NCBI RefSeq assembly: GCF_026810445.1
Contig: NZ_CP113949.1
Location: 5,627,501 to 5,691,500, forward strand
Length of the DNA: 64,000 nt
Direction: 5' to 3'
Source of the DNA: Pseudomonas sp. BSw22131
Lineage (GTDB): Bacteria; Pseudomonadota; Gammaproteobacteria; Pseudomonadales; Pseudomonadaceae
Each line of letters starts with the position of its first letter. Positions within the stretch are counted from its first letter, which is position 1. The position numbers were made by a program, and so were the translations under genes. Of the stretch, positions 62,027 to 64,000 are shown piece after piece. Under the pieces are notes generated by a model. It ran no database searches, was not told the origin of the DNA, and saw only the letters and a program-made list of their open reading frames with translations.

Positions 62027-64000
62027 GCTGCGGCGTCCTCACTCAAGCCTGAATGGCGCAAGAGTGCGTCAATTGAAGGCTCACGTCCGCGGAAGTCAAC
62101 GAACAGCACCATCGGCGCTTGCGAACCGCCACGCGCCAGGATGGCTTCACGGAAAGCACGTCCGGTTTCTTCGTTGAGTACGCCATCTTCTTCAAACTTG
62201 GAGAACGCATCCGCCGACAGCACTTCTGCCCACTTGTAGCTGTAATAGCCCGCGGCATAACCACCTGCAAAAATGTGCGCAAAGCTGTTGGGGAAGCGGT
62301 TGTAGGCAGGTGGACGCATGACCGAAACTTCATCTCGCACGCCTTCAAGCACCTGCAGCGTCGTGCGGCCGTCGCCATGGGTGGCGTGCAGCTCGAAGTC
62401 GAACAGCGAAAACTCAATCTGGCGAATCATCATCAGACCGGACTGGAAGTTCTTCGCAGCGAGCATTTTTTCCAGCAGGTCCTGAGGCAGTGGTTCGCCG
62501 CTCTCGTAGTGACCGGAAATCAGCGCCAAGCCTTCAGGCTCCCAGCACCAGTTTTCCATGAACTGGCTTGGCAACTCGACCGCGTCCCAAGCAACACCGT
62601 TAATGCCCGATGCGCCCGCGTGTTCTACGCGAGTCAGCAGGTGGTGCAGGCCGTGACCGAATTCGTGGAACAGAGTGGTGACCTCATCATGGGTCAGCAG
62701 CGCGGGTTTGCCGCTGTCTGCCGGGGTGAAGTTGCAGACCAGATTGGCCACCGGGCTTTGCAGCACGCCATCCAGGGTGCGACGACGGTCACGAGCGCCA
62801 TCCATCCACGCACCGCCACGCTTATTGGCGCGGGCATATAGATCGAAGAAGAAGCGGCCCACGTGCTGACCGTTCTCTTTGATTTCGAACAGGCGCACGT
62901 CCGGATGCCAGGTGTCGAAGCCTTTCTGCTCGGCGATTTCAATGCCGTACAGTTTTTGCACGATGGCGAACAGGCCGCCCAGCACCTTGTCGATCGGGAA
63001 GTAGGCGCGCAGTGTTTCCTGAGACACGCTGTAGCGCTGCTCGCGCAGCTTTTCGCCGTAAAACCCGCTGTCCCAGCTCTGCAAATCAGGGCAACCCTGT
63101 TCGGCAGCGTAGGCTTTCAGCTGCTCAAGGTCCTGAGCCGCGAACGGTTTACTGCGCTTGGCCAGATCGCGCAGGAAGCTGAGCACCTGATCACTGGATT
63201 CAGCCATCTTGGTGGCCAGACTCAACTCGGAGAAGCTTGCAAAACCCAACAAGCTGGCCAGTTCCTGACGCAGGTCGAGAATCTGTTCCATCACCGGGCC
63301 GTTGTCATTCTTACCGGCATTCGGGCCTTGGTCCGACGCACGGGTGCAATACGCCGCGTAGACTTCTTGGCGCAGTGCGCGGTCTTCGGCGTAGGTCATT
63401 ACCGCGTAATAGCTTGGGAACTCCAGCGTGATGAGGTAGCCGTCGAGGTCTTTGGCCTGAGCCGCAGCGGCCATTTGAGCTTTGGCCGAGTCAGTCAGGC
63501 CGAGGAGGGTGGCTTCGTCAGTAACAAGCTTGGTCCACGCTTGCGTCGCATCAAGCAATTGATTGGAGAACTGGCTGCCCAGCTCCGACAGCTTGCTCTG
63601 CACTTGGGCATAACGCTTTTGCTGCTCGGGCGGCAAGTCGATCCCCGACAAGCGGAAGTCACGCAGCGATTGCTCAAGGATGGTTTTCTGCGCGACATCG
63701 AAGCCAGCCGCCTCAGGGCTGTTGGCCAATGCTTCGAAGGCCTGGAACAGCTCACGGTTCTGGCCCATTTCGGTGGAGTAAGCGCTCAAAGCAGGCAGGC
63801 ACGACTCGTACGCCTCACGCAGTTCTGCACTGTTGCGCACAGCATTCAGATGGCTGACCGGGCTCCAGGCTGCGCCAAGGCGGTCGTTAAGCTCATCCAT
63901 CGCCAACACCAGGCCGGCCCATGTAGGCTGCGAACCTTGTTTGACGAGCAACTCGACAATCGCAGCGCGGTTGTCGGCAAGAATCTGGTCAATGGCGGGT
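62023..64000 (-). CDS. prlC: oligopeptidase A (M3 family), 5' end cut by window
   Basis: This cytoplasmic zinc metallopeptidase degrades peptides, including cleaved signal peptides. The zinc motif LFHEFGHGLHHLLTR (HEFGH) is present, with the third ligand Glu expected in the following helix (VELPSQFMENWCWE). Further family stretches are WSPVSHLNAVRN and FAHIFAGGYAAGYYSYKWAE. About 659 codons are visible, and by comparison with E. coli PrlC only about 25-30 N-terminal residues lie outside the window. yheV is coupled behind it. Confidence 0.95.
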   Translation of the reverse strand, partial: PAIDQILADNRAAIVELLVKQGSQPTWAGLVLAMDELNDRLGAAWSPVSHLNAVRNSAELREAYESCLPALSAYSTEMGQNRELFQAFEALANSPEAAGFDVAQKTILEQSLRDFRLSGIDLPPEQQKRYAQVQSKLSELGSQFSNQLLDATQAWTKLVTDEATLLGLTDSAKAQMAAAAQAKDLDGYLITLEFPSYYAVMTYAEDRALRQEVYAAYCTRASDQGPNAGKNDNGPVMEQILDLRQELASLLGFASFSELSLATKMAESSDQVLSFLRDLAKRSKPFAAQDLEQLKAYAAEQGCPDLQSWDSGFYGEKLREQRYSVSQETLRAYFPIDKVLGGLFAIVQKLYGIEIAEQKGFDTWHPDVRLFEIKENGQHVGRFFFDLYARANKRGGAWMDGARDRRRTLDGVLQSPVANLVCNFTPADSGKPALLTHDEVTTLFHEFGHGLHHLLTRVEHAGASGINGVAWDAVELPSQFMENWCWEPEGLALISGHYESGEPLPQDLLEKMLAAKNFQSGLMMIRQIEFSLFDFELHATHGDGRTTLQVLEGVRDEVSVMRPPAYNRFPNSFAHIFAGGYAAGYYSYKWAEVLSADAFSKFEEDGVLNEETGRAFREAILARGGSQAPMVLFVDFRGREPSIDALLRHSGLSEDAAA

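Overview
The window is a stretch of chromosome from a Pseudomonas, most likely of the P. syringae lineage. Several blocks keep a gene order I know from Pseudomonas: algB-kinB-ampDh2-GGDEF-EEP phosphatase-dsbA-cytochrome c4-engB-ErsA-polA-DUF2782-thrB-znuA/zur-znuCB-lipoprotein-katE, then metNIQ. Moderate GC and dispersed inverted repeats of the TGTAGGAGC(G/C)AA...TTGGCGAGG / GCGAATTCATTCGC type point to the syringae group. The species call is inference. I found no rRNA, tRNA, insertion sequence, prophage or CRISPR array. The CDS at each end of the window are cut.

Left third (1-24642). Glutarate catabolism comes first: a CoA-transferase and glutaryl-CoA dehydrogenase, divergent from a LysR regulator. 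The three-gene proton-translocating transhydrogenase pntAA-pntAB-pntB follows, then an acetyl-CoA hydrolase/succinyl-CoA:acetate CoA-transferase. Next is a DUF1127 gene lying in a dense cluster of ACTGT/ACAGT operator-like repeats. Three paralogous small secreted DUF2388 proteins are followed by a translationally coupled 653-residue secreted protein that carries a zinc-metalloprotease-like HELTH motif and a DUF4105-type domain. Then come a GFA protein, a CitMHS citrate transporter, TerC, a Na/Pi cotransporter, a membrane-anchored M16 peptidase and a DUF5924/DUF2914 protein. The block closes with a four-gene MCE lipid-transport operon (STAS-MlaE fusion, MlaF, MlaD, lipoprotein) and a fused SpmA-SpmB-like nucleoside-recognition protein.

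Middle (24643-40733). gltP is followed by a gene-poor 721-bp stretch. An envelope and stress cluster comes next: an Ivy lysozyme inhibitor, a DUF1328 protein, a small membrane protein behind a good sigma-54 promoter, and a triple-BON periplasmic protein. AlgB/KinB, the alginate two-component system, follows. After it come a CSS-motif c-di-GMP phosphodiesterase, the AmpDh2 amidase, a GGDEF diguanylate cyclase coupled to an endonuclease/exonuclease/phosphatase-family gene, dsbA, cytochrome c4 and engB. The engB-polA gap holds the sRNA ErsA with an AlgU (sigma-22) type promoter. A similar promoter precedes dsbA.

Right third (40734-64000). DNA polymerase I has lost the 3'-5' exonuclease catalytic acids. 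Then come DUF2782, thrB, the Zur-controlled zinc uptake genes, a lipoprotein, catalase HPII, the methionine importer metNIQ, an SCO1 copper chaperone, a conserved protein of unknown function, and a SulP transporter paired with a beta-carbonic anhydrase. A PA0069-family radical SAM gene sits behind a near-perfect LexA box. An AT-rich secreted PI-PLC-like protein with two tandem C-terminal modules looks foreign. yheV and the start-truncated prlC end the window.

The least-described items are the DUF2388x3-DUF4105 operon, the two-module PI-PLC protein, the proofreading-dead PolA, and the sigma-54 promoter with upstream dyad beside algB.
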